Of a stretch of 64,000 nucleotides of DNA, positions 44,053 to 57,524 are shown one piece after another. This DNA comes from Diphasiastrum complanatum (taxonomy: Eukaryota > Streptophyta > Lycopodiopsida > Lycopodiales > Lycopodiaceae). The stretch is taken from positions 3,029,837 to 3,093,836 of the forward strand of contig CM055093.1 in NCBI GenBank assembly GCA_029204225.1, read 5' to 3'. The notes under the pieces were generated by a model. That model was not told where the DNA came from. It saw only the letters and a program-made list of their open reading frames with translations, and did no database searches. Every line of letters starts with the position of its first letter. Position 1 is the first letter of the stretch. The translations under genes were made by a program, and so were the position numbers.

Positions 44053-45720
44053 GTTCTTTGTTCATTAAAAACATGTCATACTATTCTTTATTCTTTTTAT
44101 GTCTTATTATTTTAAAGTTGTCCTCTAAAATAAAAAAATTAAATGTCTTGTCTCACTTTCACTTGTCCTTAAAAGAATGAGACAAGATATTTAAATTTTT
44201 ATATTTTGTAAATAAACTCTCACCCTTTTTTTTAGTCACTAAGGTAATGATTTTTTTTTTGCACACAATTACATTTTGACACCTTGTAGGCTGTGGGCAC
44301 AAAAAAGTTTGTATTTTGTTACCTTGCAGGCCATCAAAGTACGATGACATTAAAAAACAATTTTTTTTTGCCACACGTGGCAAAAATTGCCGTGGCACTG
44401 CCATGCAAACTTGAATCCAAAAAAATGCTCTAGGGCAACGTCGTCATCAATAGGATGCACGACCTTGCTCTCAAATATTTTGGCCACAACTGATTCACTC
44501 CTTGGGAGCAAAAAATCCAAGATGACAAGAATAAGATACTTGCGCTTTTGAATAGTGAGTTTCCTCAATCAAATAGATTTGGGGAGGTGTGGGCATTGAC
44601 GAATATGTGTATGCATATTCGTCATAAGTGTCAATCCTTATAAAGATATGTAAAAAATAAAAATAAAAAAGGCCAGGATGGGCTTCAAAGAAAGATTGGG
44701 AAAAGGTTATACACGTGTCGCGGAAGCTTTTTCTTGTTTCATGCTCATCCTCTCTTCTGATTCGCGAACAATTTTTTATCTTTGAATTTTCTTTTCGTGC
44801 GGAAGCTCTTACGGGATCCCAGACACTCGACTACGCATCACAGAACATATTTTATTCTAGCAATCAAGAGACATAGCACAAGGCCAAGAGATACACGAAA
44901 TAGAACGACTATATTGTCAGTTTGATTTTAGAGCGAGATCGTCAGTGTCTCGCTCGTTGGCGGATTGACTCTCTGCTCTTTCGCTGTGTTCTGCTCGTTG
45001 GCAGACTTTCATGCACAACTATGGTATTTTGCTTTCTTACTCTATTCGCTATGTCTCTCTCTCTTACAGATCTCTATATTCACTATCTCTCTTCTTTTGG
45101 TTATGATCTAGAGAGGATTGTTTATACCTCCACTATGTGGAGTTTACAAGATAGCTAAACGTAGAATCACAAGACTAGTTAACGCTAATCAACTAGTTAG
45201 TTAGTCTCCATCGTTGTTATTCGTTTCAGTTGGGCATGAAGCCCGTTGAACTGCCAGCTAGCAGCCCGAAGGATTTCTCTTCGTTTGTTTCGTTCTTTTT
45301 GTTTCTTTTCGTAGTCTTCGTTCTGTGCCCCTTTTGCGGTTTGCGGTCCTAGAGGTGTGTTTACGATTTGTGATTGATTTGCGAATCATTCGTGCTTTGA
45401 GTCAAAGACACGTTGACTGTTGCGAATTGTTCTCGTTCGACCTTCGTGTCTTATTCGTGCTGCGACAAAGTTGTAGGAGTTCACCATTTCTGACAGTCCA
45501 AACATCCAAATCTAGATCGCTTCAAACAACAACGGGAAGCGTCCAAATCAAGAATCAATCTTTTGGGCCAATCTCACCTTGGCTCGGGTGGAAAATCCAA
45601 TTTACAAACCCAATTTCTAAGATTTTATTTTTTAGTTTGATTTTATTATAATTATTTTAGTTATGTTTTTTATTATTAATCATGTTTTGTATCTAAATGA
45701 TTGCATTCATGTTTGTATAG
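44053..45720. other. No gene; contains a dispersed repeat
   Basis: AT-rich to about 44700, then more mixed. 44940-45015 (GTCAGTGTCTCGCTCGTTGG ... TTCTGCTCGTTGGCAGACTT) is repeated at 61732-61805 in the same orientation. TTTCGTT-type words near 45280 resemble those near 3940. Open frames carry no motif. Confidence 0.5.
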
Positions 45721-46099
45721 CAAAGAGATTTTGGGAGAAAATACACGAATGCCAAATATAAGATTGGGTACCAACAAGGCTACAATGTCTTGGTGGAGCA
45801 TCTTGATCAACAAGGCATTCATCCTATGGTAAATTCTTGCTACATTCATCTCATTTGCTTCTATTATCTAATAATCATTTTTATTAATCTATCTTGCTTA
45901 TTAATGGATTTCATTTACTTTACTTATTGGTTATTGACTTTTGTTATTTTTTGTGATGTGTAGAGAAGCTCGACACCTTATGTAGAGGAGGACAAAGCAT
46001 TCAAGAGACAAAAGAAACTAATAATAGGTACTGATGGCAGTCAAACATTAGCAGCAAACAGGGCTCCCAACAGCAGTCTACCACTTTTGGAAACCTCTT
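45721..46099 (+). CDS. Two candidate exons of an unknown gene
   Basis: 45721-45828 is a 36-codon segment open in one frame (QRDFGRKYTNAKYKIGYQQG...). It is bounded on the left by a T-rich tract ending TATAG and on the right by ATG/GTAAAT. A 135-nt AT-rich interval (45829-45963) ends in GTGTAG. The next segment, RSSTPYVEEDKAFKRQKKLI..., continues in phase 0 to a TAA at about 46099. Phase, donor and acceptor all agree, which is unlikely by chance but not conclusive. No family recognised. It could be the 3' end of a host or transposase gene. Its last part may overlap the start of a COP-3 LTR. Confidence 0.4.
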
Positions 46100-46521
46100 A
46101 AGATCATACACAAAAGCTTGAAGACAATACACAAAACAATGCTCTCAATGGAGGAAGAAACTGTGACAATGATCTATTGATCTCTCTCAACAATACAATA
46201 AGTTTCTCCAACCTGTTCTCCACGAATTTTAGCCTAATATAGGTGAGAGAAATGACTCTCTCTCCTCTCTCTAGAACTTAGGACCCCATTTTTGGGCACC
46301 AGTAGCCTAAAATAGCCAATTTTGGCCTATATGTCCAAATAATATGATTTTGGTGTCATTGCGAAGGTCTTGAAGTTTGAGACTTCTTCAACATGAAACA
46401 TATACTAAAATAAAAGTATCTAGGCCTCTTTCACACGTGTGAAGGGTTAGATCCAAAACTATGTACAAAAAATTGCCAATTTAGGCCTCAAACTAGCTAG
46501 GAAATGTTGACAATTTTCACA
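46100..46521 (-). mobile_element. 3' LTR of COP-3 (left end uncertain)
   Basis: On the minus strand, a purine tract (complement of CTCCCTCTT at 46522-46530) precedes TGTGAAAATTGTCAACATTT, the LTR start. The first 40 nt recur at 49592-49632 at the other end of the element. The far end could not be fixed. Confidence 0.72.
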
Positions 46522-46530
46522 CTCCCTCTT

Positions 46531-48556
46531 CAACTTAACTTGTTAGTTTTACAACACTACTTTGCTCCAACCTAAGAATGATCTCCATCATGATAATAGA
46601 TCTCTTCTCAAGTGTTCTAGTATGTACAATATGGAGTACAACATAATTGATATAGATAATAGTGTCCATATAGGATGCTTCACTATTTCTTACATCAATT
46701 TTACATAGAATGGTGAACAAGATACATGTAAAAGAACATAGAATCATAATGAAAGGATTCATCCATGTATCCACCTTTGAATTTTCTGTAAAACAGCAGA
46801 AAACAAGCTGTAAGTGAAAGTAACAAACAAGTTTTTGCATGCCTCCTCACTTTCCACTATGCCCATAGTGAATGCATCATGTATCTCCATGAATGAACCT
46901 CCATCATCACCTTGCCTTTGTAGATCTCCAATCCATGAAAGTCCTTGAGTGAATGAATGCCAAAATGATGTGTTCTCTGTTCCATTTGAATGAGCAAAAC
47001 CTAAACTTGAAATACTTGAAGTATCTCCACAAGATTTGCATACAACCCTTGATCCTACATTGTCAACAATTTGCCAATTTGCCAACACTAGGATGCTAGA
47101 TCTTGAACTTTGCTCAAAAGTAAACATATTGACCACTTCAATATCTTTCAAGATTTGAATGAATGCATGTAATTGATCATAAAAACCAGCAATGATAACT
47201 ATTCTATCTCCAAGATCCAAAGGATGCAAAACTATGGAACTAGTCTCATTGAATTTTGACAATTCCAACACATTGACATGACAATGTTCATACATGAGAT
47301 TAAACAAGTAAGGTAGAGTAAAAGAACACTTCCTTGCTGCTCCAAGAACCTTACTTAAACCTTCAAGAACCTGTAAAAATAGATCCAAAATGCTTTGTCC
47401 ATGTGGCTCCTCTTTGGTGCTTTTGACTAACTTCCAATTCCTACTTGCCTCTTGGTGTTGATGAAGCAATTCAAGATCATCATCTTGATCTTCCAATAAA
47501 ACATCAAGGACTTTTCATTTATAAACATCTTCAGATCTGAACCTCTGAAGATACTCCCTCTCAAACACATGATTAACATTCCACAAGATTTCGTTATTGC
47601 TTGATTTTAGCCTTTCACTATAGTTAGTGAAAACAATGTCACCATCATAAAGCAAAAGATAGATTTCTACAATTCTATCCAACATGAAGTAGAGTAAAAT
47701 AAGTTGAGTATCAAACATAATCAAACCAAACCTCAATGGGCTCACCAATGAGATCTTGCTTGTCTTGAAGAAATTGCCACTTGAGTTGCTCCATGTAGTC
47801 TTCTTCATCCAACCTTTTGCCATCTTGATCATGCATGAACACTCCACCACAATCATAACATCATCAAAAGTCAGAAATCTCCCTCTTGATAGTTGCATCA
47901 TAAGAAATGGAAGAATCTCGAACATGAGAAGCCATCAAAAGAATACATAGTACCTTCAACATAAGAATGATTGAAGTACTTTTTCTTGTCAAACCTGGAC
48001 TTCTAATCAATAATATAGGTAATGATAATGAACCCTCACGATCATTCACAAAAGCATCATTCAAAGTACATCCTACTTTGAACACTTCACATTCATCTCT
48101 CCCTTTTGACTTGAGATCTCTCATGATAGAACCTTTTGATCTACTTTCTTTATGAATACATGTGACACCACTTGCTGCACAAATGGCTTTCTTGGACTTA
48201 TCACATAAATATGCGAAAGAAACTTTTTCTTCAAACATGCACAAAGCACCATCTCTTTCCAAATGAGCAACAACCATTTCCAAAGAAGAGTTTTCATCAC
48301 CTCCATTGATGAAGTTAGCTCTCTTCTTACCTTTTTCATTTTTGCACTTGCCATGTAGTTCCATTGAAGAGCCACCAATACTTGGAATCTATGAGTAGAA
48401 GAGTTCAAAAATGATACTAATTTAGCACCACATGACTCCATTTGACTAGTAGGTAGCACTAGTCCATCTTCAAGATCCAATGGATCCAAAACATTGATCA
48501 TAGAATCACCAAAAGTTGCCAAGTTAGCACAACAATAACTATCTCCAAGAAGCTCA
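46531..48556 (-). pseudogene. Unidentified coding-like region in COP-3
   Basis: Where copia integrase, RT and RNase H should be, there are minus-strand open frames: 46759-47496 (245 aa, beginning MEDQDDDLELLHQHQEASRN, with VCKSCGDTSSIS), 47515-47925 (136 aa), 47864-48364 (166 aa) and 48121-48726 (201 aa, overlapping). None shows an integrase, RT or RNase H motif. A phrase of the form V-L-(D/H)-P-L-D-L-(E/G)-D recurs in two of them, so the region may hold an internal repeat. I cannot name a function. It may be long non-coding filler of a non-autonomous element, or a broken extra gene. Confidence 0.4.
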
Positions 48557-49576
48557 TTAGATATAAGGAATCTCTTTAGACTTTGCATAAGATCTACCAA
48601 TCTTATTGATGCTAGGAATTGACTTTTGAAAGTTGAGAGAACCACCAGCATCCATTTTTTTCCTCTTGTTAGACATAACAAATGCATCAAGCTTGTAAAG
48701 TCTACCTTGACTATTGGCCCTAGCAATCAAGACATCTCCCTTAGTAATGAAGCAAACATCCCCAACAAACTTTGTCTTGTACCCTTTCTTTAACATTTGA
48801 CCAACACTTAGCAAATTCCTTGAAAGTGAAGGAACGTAAAGAACACCATCAAACCTTGCATTCCTATTAGTAGAAAGGCAAATAGGAATTGAGCCAATAC
48901 CTTTGATCATACACTCACCACCATTTGGCATGTGAACCATTTTCTTGGTTCCAACATAAGAGATCAAAGAAGTAAAGAACTCCTTGTGACTAGTCATGTG
49001 TGAACTAGATCCACTATCTATCCACCATGAATCCTTGTCACTTATACTTGACATTAGACTTGAAGAACACATCATGAGAGAATCACAAGAATCTAGATTC
49101 TCATTAGAAGTACAAAAGTTGCTTTGCTTGCTACCTTCATTACTTTGCTTCTTATGACATTCATTTGCAAAATGACCTTTTATCCCACAATAAAAGCACT
49201 TGAACTTTGACTTTTCTTTCTTTCTAAAAGAAGTAGAAGAGGAGGAGGAAGAGTGATCATCATGATCCAAGTTACCACCTTTGGACCATTTCCCTTTGCC
49301 TTTACCTTTGCCCTTGACTTTGCCTTTTGTGAAGAAAGCCTCTTCACCTCCACCTTGCAAGGATGCACCATCAAGCTTTGATTGCAACCTATGTTCTTCA
49401 GCCAATAAGATTTCTTGCAAGTCAACCACACTTGGCAAGACTCTTTGAATGGCAAAACTTTGCACAAGGTTAGCATGTTCATCTAGCAAACCATTCAACA
49501 TAACTTGGACTATTTCACCATCTTTTATGCTTTCATCAATGCATGCTAGATCATCATCTAAGGACTTAACCCTCAA
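48557..49576 (-). pseudogene. Copia gag (C-terminal) and protease of COP-3
   Basis: A frame of 339 codons. First comes the C-terminal half of gag (SLDDDLACIDESIKDGEIVQ...), then a Lys/Gly tract, a zinc knuckle (CFYCGIKGHFANEC) and the protease (WWIDSGSSSHMTSH, catalytic D intact; VLYVPSLSRNLLSVGQMLKK). The expected integrase start does not follow, and the frame ends after SYAKSKEIPYI. The N-terminal half of gag and nearly all of the 5' LTR are missing at the 49592 junction, so the element was truncated by a deletion. Confidence 0.92.
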
Positions 49577-49591
49577 GACAAATGCATGAGC

Positions 49592-49632
49592 TTAGGCCTC
49601 AAACTAACTAGGAAATGTTGACAATTTTCACA
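49592..49632 (-). mobile_element. 5' LTR stub of COP-3
   Basis: About 40 nt, 95% or more identical to the LTR end at 46480-46521, ending TTTTCACA. It is joined directly to mid-gag, so the rest of the LTR, the primer site and the gag start are deleted. Confidence 0.8.
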
Positions 49633-50231
49633 ATTGATTATTCAATCACACATGCAATCAAACAACCAATGAGTTTTAAGACAATCTTAGCGGTGAATTT
49701 ACGGTAGTTCTCATACGACAATATCAAGGCTAAAGAAGTGTCTGACCAGAGTTTCAATCACAAGCACATCCGACAAGATGAGGCTTACCAACTGTCATAA
49801 ACAGAAGTACCCAGCAAACAGAAGGCGTATGAAAGCAAAGAGAAGAGAGACTCGAAAACTCAAACACTCTCTGTGACCTCCTGATAAACTCGGTGATCGT
49901 ATTGAAGTGTAAATGGAGTACATATAGAGAACGAGCGCGAGAGAACGCAGCTCTCTAGTAACCGGTATGTCATTTTTTATTTAATTTAATTAACTAATTT
50001 CATTCAATGAGAAAATTACATGTGTACATTTCCTAAGTGACATCCTTGTCATGCAGCTTTGCTCTAATGAGAAGCAAGCACGTGGAAGGTTACAACGTTT
50101 AATTTAAGGTGAGACCGATAGGGCTTTTGGAATGTTCATTCCTTAGGGCTAGCCTTCTTATTAAGGTTTGTGTCGTTCCATATTTACCCTTCAAAATGCA
50201 GTCCTTTAGTCATACTTATTTAGGCCTCTAT
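49633..50231. other. No gene recognised
   Basis: Between the COP-3 stub and the orphan-gene unit 2. Contains short AG-rich runs and no coding motifs. Confidence 0.5.
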
Positions 50232-51885
50232 AAGTGTTTCCTTGTGAGCTCTTAATGCATCTAAAATTCACATCCTTACACTTTGAGAGTCAACTTCACA
50301 CCAAAGCACCTTTCATTGAAAAAAAACATGAGCTGAGCTCAATTTCCAAAAATTGCCACCTATGATGATGGTGGCAAGGTACTACATTGCCTTTCACCCT
50401 GAGAGCCATCCTCCATAACAATGTTCATATGGTGTGTTTGCAGCTCCTGCTGCAGAAGAACAACAGGGAGAACCAGTGAAGGTATCATTCTTCTTTTACA
50501 GATTGCTGCCGACGCCATCCGGAAGCGAATTCAATATTGGCAGCTGCATGATACTGTTCAACGCATGATGATGACCAAGCCCCAAGATTTTTGTACATTC
50601 TGAAGAACAAGTGCCAAAAGAAGTTTGAAGGCACTGTTTTGCTTGAGCGAGGTTTGATACTGTGGTTGCCTCAGCATCCCTTATTTCATCACAAGCTCCA
50701 GTGATGAGATTATTGACGTATGTCTTACCAACAGTATGCTTACATCTCTTGCTCTCTGCGTCGCTGCTGCTCCAGCTGCCACTCTTACTGCGTTTCAAGT
50801 TCTTGCAGTTTTTTAAGTTGGATGTAACTGCATGCAGGTTAAATAAATTAGAAGAATCCCCTTTTGGGATTTTGGCGGAGAGTAATTCTGATCTCAAGGA
50901 AGCGTGTCCCTTTTTGCCACCAATATCCACATTGCAGCTGCATTCTGTGCTAGACTTCTTATCATCTGTCTGCCCTGATGTAGCCGTACCGCGGAAAGCC
51001 AATTCGTCCAAGAAATTCGTCTTCTCTGCATTGCACCTTGATATTTTGGATGCGGGATCTAAAACCAGGTGATGTGGAACCCTTTTCTTTTCCGGACCGA
51101 GAAGACTATCAGCTTTGTGGACAGGCCGGCCTCTGAGGCTACCATCCATATTGCAGCTACATTCATCAGGAGGATTTATGTCATTTTTGCCATTGAAAAT
51201 CAGTTGTGTATAAGAAAAACTGCTATTGCCTCTTGGTGACAATCCAGATGAGCTTTGATTTTCGTGCAATCGAGCTTGAAGATTGAAGTCCATCTGCTCT
51301 GCATGCGGGTTTTCCTGTTTTCCTGTTGCATGCTTTTGCTTCATATACAGCTCCTGATCGCAGTCAGGACAAGGGGCTTTGCCAGACATATTCTCAATCA
51401 TGCTAAACTTTTGATCTTTAACTTGTCCGTCAATCATAGGATCTGAATTGTTCTTGAGTACTGTTGACACATCAATTTGCATGATGGGTGTGGATGTGGA
51501 TGTACACATGATTGCAGTGCTTCTTCTTGATAAGAGTATATCGTCTATCTGTCTGTACCGATATAGAGAGAAGCAGCCGGCGAAGTGAGCTGATTACTTA
51601 CCCACCAACAGGCAGACTCGTATTCCTGCCACCTGAAATAAAGTTTGTTCCGCTTGAGTTCAGCAGCAGCAGCAGGAGAAAAAATGGATGGCTACTTAAA
51701 GAAATGTATCTGATGACGATGATGATATGGCTTGGTGAGGGAGGGTATGCTCTCCTCTTTGTCTTTGGCTTGATCTAAGTTTTTTCTTTTTTTTTGTTGT
51801 CGTAGAGTTGTAGACCATGTGACAAGCTAGGTGCAAGCTCAATTCTTAACGAGTGCGAAATGACATCTAGAGGGGGTTGCCCAAA
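50232..51885 (-). repeat. Orphan-gene unit, copy 2
   Basis: Matches unit 3 (59360-61500) on the same strand from the 3' flank (AAGTGTTTCC) to the 5' flank (GAAATGACATCTAGAGGG). The gypsy tail of units 1 and 3 is absent. In the 5' flank, about 200 bp present in unit 3 (including GAGGC repeats) is deleted between TTGATC and AAGTTTTTT. Confidence 0.85.
50496..51509 (-). CDS. Unrecognised orphan protein, copy 2 (337 aa, premature stop)
   Basis: Same protein as at 27161-28294, with the same first ATG. Differences are mostly single residues plus one 12-bp in-frame deletion around residue 69 (ENPHAEQ). A T-to-A change turns the tyrosine codon after GVGSNL into TAA, removing about 36 residues. Beyond the stop the frame remains open and similar (ending TPYEHCYGGWLSG) to the original stop. 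CPDC and both ECSC motifs are kept. The truncation looks recent. Whether a 337-aa product is made is unknown. Confidence 0.62.
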   Translation of the reverse strand: MCTSTSTPIMQIDVSTVLKNNSDPMIDGQVKDQKFSMIENMSGKAPCPDCDQELYMKQKHATGKQENPHAEQMDFNLQARLHENQSSSGLSPRGNSSFSYTQLIFNGKNDINPPDECSCNMDGSLRGRPVHKADSLLGPEKKRVPHHLVLDPASKISRCNAEKTNFLDELAFRGTATSGQTDDKKSSTECSCNVDIGGKKGHASLRSELLSAKIPKGDSSNLFNLHAVTSNLKNCKNLKRSKSGSWSSSDAESKRCKHTVGKTYVNNLITGACDEIRDAEATTVSNLAQAKQCLQTSFGTCSSECTKILGLGHHHALNSIMQLPILNSLPDGVGSNL

Positions 51886-53388
<1,503 letters not shown>

Positions 53389-53438
53389 TAAGCTTTACTT
53401 CACTTGAGTAGTGTTAATGGATGTAGTGTTAATGGTTT

Positions 53439-54170
53439 GTGTTAGATGTGGATCATAAGCATGTGCTTGATTTGGAATTAATTGTACCAAGTAAGACAAT
53501 TCCAAATGTGAGCACAATGTCCATGCAAGGACACCGAAAATCAACTGAGGACAATGAACATGATGTGGAGGATTATGATGACAATATTTTTGTTTCCAAT
53601 ATGGATTTTCGATTGAGCAGTACAAAGGCCAGTTCAAACAATGAAGTTGTCAATGAGGCAAATTACTCAAGGACCTCATCTTCCTTCAAATCACAAGAAC
53701 TGTTGCGTTACGTTCAACCAGAAGACTTGTCTAAGACTTCTTGCAAAATAGAAGTAATAGACAAGGATAAAACTGATCTATATGAATGTTTCACATTCAG
53801 TATAGAGTGTACAATGGAATGTGATGAAACTTGTAATATACAAGCTGGAAATTGTCCTAGCTATGAGATGAGACAAACAATCCAAGGTCCATAATATCAA
53901 AGTTTCCAGTTTGAGGTTCAAAATATTGGAAATATCAATATTTTTGAACATGATGATCTAATCTACGAAACATTTTTCGTAGAGACTTTGAGTGAAAGAG
54001 ATATCATCACTCTTGCAAGCATCTCAAGAGCTTTCATTTATCCATTAGAAAGTCTAATTTTTGGACACCTTGGTGTGGAGTTTTACATAATTCCAACTCT
54101 CGTCGAGATCAATCTTAATGCTTTGATTTCATTTTATGCTTGGAAAATGTTCATAATTGCATTTTCATGA
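53439..54170 (+). CDS. Unrecognised ORF pair, possibly gypsy-associated
   Basis: A 151-codon frame (53439-53894) is acidic and serine-rich (HDVEDYDDNIFVSNMDFRL, SYSRTSSSF-like) with a cysteine cluster near its end (ECTMECDETCNIQAGNC). After one stop the same region continues open (FEVQNIGNINIFEHDDLIYE, then a frame at 53988-54170). No known domain. A gypsy integrase remnant lies on the other strand 0.5 kb downstream, so this may be part of a retroelement, but nothing proves it. The microsatellite immediately upstream leaves no obvious promoter. Confidence 0.35.
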
Positions 54171-54639
54171 CATGCAAAGGTTTCCAAGATTTAATAGGTT
54201 TCAAACCCTCGTTAAGTTGAGCTGATTTCTAAGTCTTTTGATGGCAAATAACTTTCATAGAGCTTGCTAAATGCAAATTGAGATAAACTAGACTCATGAT
54301 GATGCTTGCAAGGGTTTTTATCTCCGTTTACTTGCAAAAGTGCCAACTTCAATGATTTTTAGTTTCTTTCTTACGCAATTTGAGTTATTTTTTGTTCCTA
54401 ACATAATTGAATATTTTGATCTTGTAATATACAAGTCCTAAGAAGTTTTGCAAAAACAACTTGATCTGATAAAGACAAAGACATAAATTTTTATGTATTA
54501 TTTTGTTCCATTTTTTGTAATTCCTTTTTTATTCTCTATATTTTCTCTTTCTTATCTAATTTCAAGACTTTTAAGTAGCATGTGGTGGCCAATATTTGCA
54601 TTTTCCACTTTCATTGATTGGAGTATTACATGACCTTCC
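54171..54639. other. No gene recognised
   Basis: AT-rich, with no motifs. Confidence 0.5.
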
Positions 54640-55328
54640 AATTAATTTCTCTAAATTCACTTACTTTTTGAGATACAATGTGGTAAGGGCCTTCTCCAAT
54701 GAATGAGCTTTCCCTTGAACACCTTCGTTTTGTACATCAATACAAGGTCTCCAAATTGAAGATTTTTTTTTTGTAAAGGTGCAAATCATGCCAAGCCTAT
54801 CGACATGCTTTCTTTGTAGCTAACACACGGACTACCGACAAGCGATTTTCGGATAAGTTATGTAATGCTTCATTGGCAAAATTGGAGCGACTTAGCTTCA
54901 TCCATATGTTCTGTGGTTGTGATCCCTTTATAAGGTAATAAGATTTCTACAAGCATCACCACATCTTAACCACACACCAATTGAAAAGACATTTGGCTAG
55001 TTTTGACTTTATTTGAGGTTCTAAATGTACAAAGAGTTGCCGCGCAATTTATGCTCTCAATCTAACTGACTTGCTTCCATAATTTTGGTAAAGAATAGAA
55101 CATAGAATCTTAGTAAAAGATTCAGCTTGGTTATTACCCCTTGGATAATAGGGTGTATTGGATCACAAAAAACTCATCCAATAAGATTTTGATGGTTTCA
55201 AGTGCCTTGATCATTGACAAGCTCAATTGGACATCCAAAATGGACAATAGTATTCTCATATATAAACTTGGCTATGGATTTTGCATCAGCTATGCACCTT
55301 GTCTGTACTTTAATGCCAAAATCTTTTC
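54640..55328 (-). pseudogene. Gypsy integrase pseudogene (third family, GYP-D)
   Basis: The minus strand encodes IAKFIYENTIVHFGCPIELV followed by NDQGT, the integrase core of gypsy elements, then NQAESFTKILCSILYQNYG and a decayed C-terminal part. Related to the GYP-A/B integrase but clearly more distant. It is cut at 55328 by repeat D, which is joined on the side of the integrase N-terminus. Confidence 0.82.
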
Positions 55329-57362
55329 AACTGTTGTATAGGATGTGGGATAGGTACTCCAAATTACATATGGGTGAGCCATCTGCTCCCAGACCCGATC
55401 CCTTAGGTAGGACGGACCTCTCGACCAAGAGGCCTAGGAAGCAGCCAGCCCCCAAGAGGGCCCTGAAGAAAGTCAGGAGGAAAGATATCCCAGTAATCCC
55501 TTCTATTGAAAATTAGATACTGCGGCACTGGATTCGATTTTAAATACAACTACAACCATTTTGAAAAATCCAGTTAATCCTGTAGATACTTCTCTTCCAC
55601 CTCCTCCCAAAGCTTTTTATACATATATAGATTTGGATGAATATCTAAAATTTGAGAGTGACATATCTGACGCTGTAGATAGTTCATTGGAATTCCATTT
55701 TGTTTTATATTAGAAGAACTTGATTTTAGTATAAATTACAGGGTTGTTGATTCTTTGGATATGAAAAACAGACGGGCTTCTATCAGTGATCACATGATAG
55801 AGTAAGGAGTCCAACTCTTGCAATTTGACATTGCAAGAGATTCTTATTTAGAATTTTTGGTTCTCAGCAATTTTTTGCTTCAGGTCCTTAAAGAGAATAA
55901 CGATAACTTGGCAGTGTGTCTGCTTAGTGGATACACACCACTGACCAGATACCTGCTTGTGCCATATCATAACGAGTAAGACATTTCATATGCTTTTTGC
56001 TGTTAATAGCTTTATCATTAGCATTATCATTGGAAATATTCCTCAGAATTGCAGCTAATGGACTCTTTATTTTATTTTGCAGTGAGCACTGGAGCTTAAA
56101 CCTGATCTCTATCAAGAGATCTGTAGATAATAATATCAAATTTTTTGTGTAAAGATGAATTCGGCTAGAAATACACATAAGGATATTGACTTGATCCTGC
56201 CAATTATATGTAAATACATTCCAAACGAGAAAGCTGAATGGAAGATCTACAGTCTGGAGGTCAATCCTATCCATCTCATCAACAATTTAAAATCAACATT
56301 TTAATGTATTCTATTCATTGTTTGGTTTTTCTTCATTGATGTCTTGTGTGCTGAACTTTTTTTGCATTCACCCCTGTAAAACGATCCATTTAGCTGTGGG
56401 TGGTACACTTTGTGAAATGCAAAGTTATTTTTTGAGTGGTTCATCCTTCAACATGATGTTAATATTTCAAAGGTAATTTATTCTATTTATTCTTGGTTTT
56501 GGAATCGTGATTAATTTTTCAATTCTGGAAATTTTTTAACCGTAACTAACATGAATATTCTTTCTTGCAATTTAAACTTCCTGAATACACAACAACCCAG
56601 GTGTACAGATTCAGGCAAGAAATTATCCTGAGCATATTGGCGAGGGCAAGGCTTCAGCCACCTCCTGATGATAATGGCACTGCAGATGATGTCAGTATAC
56701 TAAATAAAGATCTGAAAAATATAGATAGCATAGAACAAAGATAGATTTAGAATGTATAGAATTGATAGGAAAATATACTTGTAGATATCAAATGTAGCTC
56801 CATTTTATTGAATTTGGGAGCCCTAAATACATGTACTAATGTCCAATTTGGGCTTTCATTTATTGAATGAAAGAGTCTATACACATATTTTACTGAATTG
56901 TATTTTAAGTTATTGCTCTTCCACAATGGTGATTTTTGTAGGTAGATCTTTGCAGCACGTTATCAGCTCCGATCTCTTTCGCATATGTGAAAAGACAAAT
57001 ATTAGTGAATGTGCCATTGCAAATTATGTCATTTTCCTTTAGTGTGTACTATTTTCAAATGACAATAAACATAGAGTACTTATGAGTTTTCCGTTGATGA
57101 TGCATCTGAAATAAGTGGGTAGATTGGTTTGTAATAGCGTGAGCTCTGCTCTGATAAAATCAAGCATCCAATGCTCTTCCACCTCAATCATAGTAAAAAA
57201 TTCTTCATTGTGTATGATGCTTTTCTCCTTTAGGTCTGTGTGACCATTTAGTTAGAAGTATTGATCTAATGCTAGCCATGTACTATCAGTTTTTTTGAAT
57301 ATCTGATAGGTAAATGTAAGACTGAGCATTTGGTTTTCAATATGATAATGGAAGATCGTTGA
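55329..57362 (+). repeat. Dispersed repeat D, long copy
   Basis: Its two ends (55329-55855 and 57193-57362) match the short copy at 31231-31920. The 1.3 kb between is found only here. It contains AT-rich DNA and a few short coding-like pieces, e.g. about 56158-56270 (DIDLILPIICKYIPNEKAEW) and about 56600-56695 (VYRFRQEIILSILARARLQP). These pieces could be exons of an unknown gene. I do not recognise them. Confidence 0.72.
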
Positions 57363-57511
57363 CAACCTTTTTGTCCTGCATTCTATATTATTATTTGTTT
57401 TATTCGTTGACATCATGAGTGAGTCCTCATGATAACTCTCTTCCTCCTCTTGTCCAATGTTTGATCTTGCTTCCTCTTGAGAAAATCAAATCTAAACCTC
57501 ACTTCTGATTA

Positions 57512-57524
57512 GGCTCTGATACCA
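57512..57524 (-). promoter_or_regulatory. Copia primer-binding site, minus strand
   Basis: The minus strand reads TGGTATCAGAGCC directly after a TG...CA-type LTR end (TTTTGTCA). It implies a 5' LTR to the right (from 57525) and a lost internal region to the left. Confidence 0.8.
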
